This document shows positions 5,806-7,357 of a stretch of DNA of 7,357 nucleotides, in pieces. Source of the stretch: Anaerolineaceae bacterium UBA6086 (GTDB lineage Bacteria > Chloroflexota > Anaerolineae > Anaerolineales > Anaerolineaceae); assembly GCA_002436005.1 (NCBI GenBank), contig DIXG01000099.1, positions 1 to 7,357 of the forward strand, read 5' to 3'. The notes beneath the pieces are model-generated. The model did not search any database and was not told where the DNA came from. It saw nothing but the letters and a program-made list of their open reading frames with translations. A program made the position numbers and the translations under genes. Numbering within the stretch: position 1 is the stretch's first letter; each line of letters opens with the position of its first letter.

Positions 5806-7206
5806 TTACTCCCAGCGCCAGGTTGAACCCTGGGCAGAATCTTCAATGATCACTCCTAAACCTGCCAGGCGATCCCGGATTGTGTCGGACAGGGCATAGT
5901 TCTTCTCCTGGCGCAGCTCCTGGCGCAGTTCGACGAGCAAGTCAATGAAGGCATCAGCTGAACTGCTGGTTTTTTGATCCGTTTCTAATTTGAGACCCAG
6001 AACACCTGTCAATTCGGTCAGGGTCTGCTGGGCAGGATCGAGTTGTGCATCTGTGGCACCCTTCGATCTGGCGAGGTTAATCATTCTCACAAGGTCAAAG
6101 ATGGAGCCCAGCGCACCTGCGGTATTGAAATCTTCATCCATCGAGTCGGTAAAAGCCTGGCGAGTGGTTTCAACCTGTTTGGTCAACTCATCCAGCACGT
6201 CACCTGGGGCGCCTTTTGCTTCGGGCATGGCAGGTCGTTTGGCGGAAGCCAAACGCTCCAGGGCACGTTCGTTCGCTTCAATCACCTCATTATTGAAGGT
6301 GAGCGGGCTGCGGTAGTGTGAGGTGAGCACCATCAGGCGCATCACATCACCGCTGTGTTGTTCAATGAATTCTTTGATCGGTACCAAATTGCCGAGGGAT
6401 TTGGACATCTTTTCGCCCTTGAGCTGCAGCATCCCGTTATGCATCCAATATCGAGCAAAGGGCTTGCCGGTGATCGCTTCGGTTTGGGCAATTTCATTTT
6501 CGTGGTGCGGGAAGATCAGGTCGTTCCCGCCGCCATGAATGTCAATTTGCTGACCGAGGTGGCTCAGGTTCATGGCAGAGCATTCGATGTGCCATCCTGG
6601 CCGCCCGGGTCCCCAGGGGCTGTCCCACGCGGGTTCGCCCTCTTTTGCCAATTTCCATACCGCAAAGTCCATCGGGTTTTCTTTACGGTCATCCACCCGG
6701 ATGCGGCTGCCCGCATTCATCTCTTCCAATTTGCGCCCCGAGAGCTTGCCATAATCTTTGGCTTGCTCCACTCTGAAAAAGACATCCCCATCGACCTCGT
6801 AGGCAGCACCACGTTCAATTAAAGTTTGCACCATTCCAATAATCTCATCGATTTCTTCGGTGGCTCTGGGATGTTCTGTGGCGGGAAGGATGTTGAGCGA
6901 TTCAAGGTCTTTCTTAAATTCGTTGATGTATTTTTCTGCGAGTTCGATGGGTTCGATGCCCAGTCGATTTGCGCGGTCAATGATCTTATCGTCCACATCG
7001 GTGAAGTTCATCACGTATTGAACCTGATAGCCTTTATAGATGAGATATCGCCTGATGACATCGAAGACCAGGGCTGACATGGCGTGCCCAACATGTGCGC
7101 TGTCATAGACTGTCGGACCGCACACATACATGCGAACCTTTCCTTTTTCGATCGTTTCAAAATCGGATTTCTCACGTGTCAGGGTGTTGTAAACTCGTAA
7201 AGCCAT
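5806..7206 (-). CDS. cysS: Cysteinyl-tRNA synthetase
   Basis: This cytoplasmic class I aminoacyl-tRNA synthetase charges tRNA-Cys. The 466-residue length is standard. The HIGH signature appears as HVGH (38-41) and KMSKS is intact at 266-270. The zinc ligands that select cysteine are all present: Cys29 (YVCGPTVYD), Cys209 (HIECSAM), His234 and Glu238 (FPHHENE). The C-terminal helical and anticodon-binding region (about 310-466) ends in WRWE. The ATG at 7206 is chosen because MALRVYNTLTREK is the usual beginning of CysRS and GGAG lies 8 bases upstream (7215-7218). A TTG at 7263 would add 19 residues and overlap the preceding gene. It sits 34 bases after a TRAM-domain gene and 3 bases before rlmB, so it is the middle of a tight operon whose promoter is outside the window. 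Confidence 0.98.
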   Translation of the reverse strand: MALRVYNTLTREKSDFETIEKGKVRMYVCGPTVYDSAHVGHAMSALVFDVIRRYLIYKGYQVQYVMNFTDVDDKIIDRANRLGIEPIELAEKYINEFKKDLESLNILPATEHPRATEEIDEIIGMVQTLIERGAAYEVDGDVFFRVEQAKDYGKLSGRKLEEMNAGSRIRVDDRKENPMDFAVWKLAKEGEPAWDSPWGPGRPGWHIECSAMNLSHLGQQIDIHGGGNDLIFPHHENEIAQTEAITGKPFARYWMHNGMLQLKGEKMSKSLGNLVPIKEFIEQHSGDVMRLMVLTSHYRSPLTFNNEVIEANERALERLASAKRPAMPEAKGAPGDVLDELTKQVETTRQAFTDSMDEDFNTAGALGSIFDLVRMINLARSKGATDAQLDPAQQTLTELTGVLGLKLETDQKTSSSADAFIDLLVELRQELRQEKNYALSDTIRDRLAGLGVIIEDSAQGSTWRWE

Positions 7207-7240
7207 TCTTTTTACTCCAGTTAAGTTAATCCGTTGCCAA

Positions 7241-7357
7241 TCAGTCGTTTTCTGGTTTTGCAAAGATCATGCGTCCGGCAGCTGTTTGCAGCACTTTGGT
7301 GACAGAGATGGGTATGGTTTTACCGATAAACTTGTGGCCGTTTTCAATCACCACCAT
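7241..7357 (-). CDS. C-terminal TRAM domain of a PIN/TRAM (YacL-like) protein, partial
   Basis: The last 38 codons of a gene entering from the right edge are visible, ending in TGA at 7243-7241. The peptide (VVIENGHKFIGKTIPISVTKVLQTAAGRMIFAKPEND) has the hallmarks of a TRAM domain: a Gly-Lys-Thr/Glu strand, a VTKVLQT strand and the terminal AGRMIFAKP. In bacteria this ending is typical of membrane-anchored PIN-domain proteins of the YacL type, in which TRAM is thought to bind RNA. The PIN and membrane parts lie outside the window, so assignment to YacL rather than another TRAM protein rests on this ending and on the cysS neighbour. A Met codon at 7357 is at the window edge and is not claimed as the start. 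Confidence 0.75.
   Translation of the reverse strand: MVVIENGHKFIGKTIPISVTKVLQTAAGRMIFAKPEND

Noticed and set aside
6355..6822. 155-codon open frame on the plus strand antisense to cysS
   Set aside because: It overlaps the catalytic core of CysRS, including zinc ligands and KMSKS, in the antisense direction.
7207..7263. N-terminally extended CysRS starting at a TTG
   Set aside because: The extra 19 residues are outside the family's usual start and overlap the TRAM gene, whereas the ATG at 7206 has a good ribosome site.

Overview
The window reads like a bacterial chromosome segment from a monoderm member of the Chloroflexota, most likely class Anaerolineae. This is inferred from the mix of housekeeping genes, moderate GC and a surface protein combining a CAP domain, a LysM domain, a Pro/Thr stalk and a C-terminal membrane anchor. 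No rRNA or other decisive phylogenetic marker is present, so the assignment is a judgement. No mobile element, CRISPR array, tRNA or obvious horizontally acquired island is visible.

Layout from left to right: (1) the first 11 codons of a minus-strand gene, preceded by a good Shine-Dalgarno, a TTGACA-type promoter and a tandem 13-base direct repeat; (2) a minus-strand secreted CAP/LysM protein anchored by a C-terminal helix, apparently expressed from a leaderless mRNA; (3) a minus-strand polytopic membrane protein of unrecognised family with a clear internal duplication; (4) a 332-base divergent intergenic region with a TATAAT promoter for the membrane protein and a probable serS promoter; (5) plus-strand serS, overlapped by one base by a DUF456-type membrane protein gene, closed by a strong intrinsic terminator next to a perfect 24-base palindrome; (6) a minus-strand ferritin with a full ferroxidase ligand set and a perfect 14-base palindrome upstream; (7) a compact minus-strand operon consisting of the 3' end of a PIN/TRAM-type gene, cysS and a TrmH/RlmB-type 23S rRNA 2'-O-methyltransferase gene.

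Functionally, the right half is translation-centred: two aminoacyl-tRNA synthetases, an rRNA methyltransferase and a TRAM (RNA-binding) protein remnant, plus iron storage. The left half is envelope-centred. The order TRAM protein, cysS, rlmB resembles the yacL...cysS-(mrnC)-rlmB cluster of Bacillus, so this block is conserved housekeeping. The least explained items are the duplicated membrane protein, the direct repeats next to the left-edge promoter, the 24-base palindrome and the palindrome upstream of ferritin. I see no convincing evidence for a wholly new multi-gene system.
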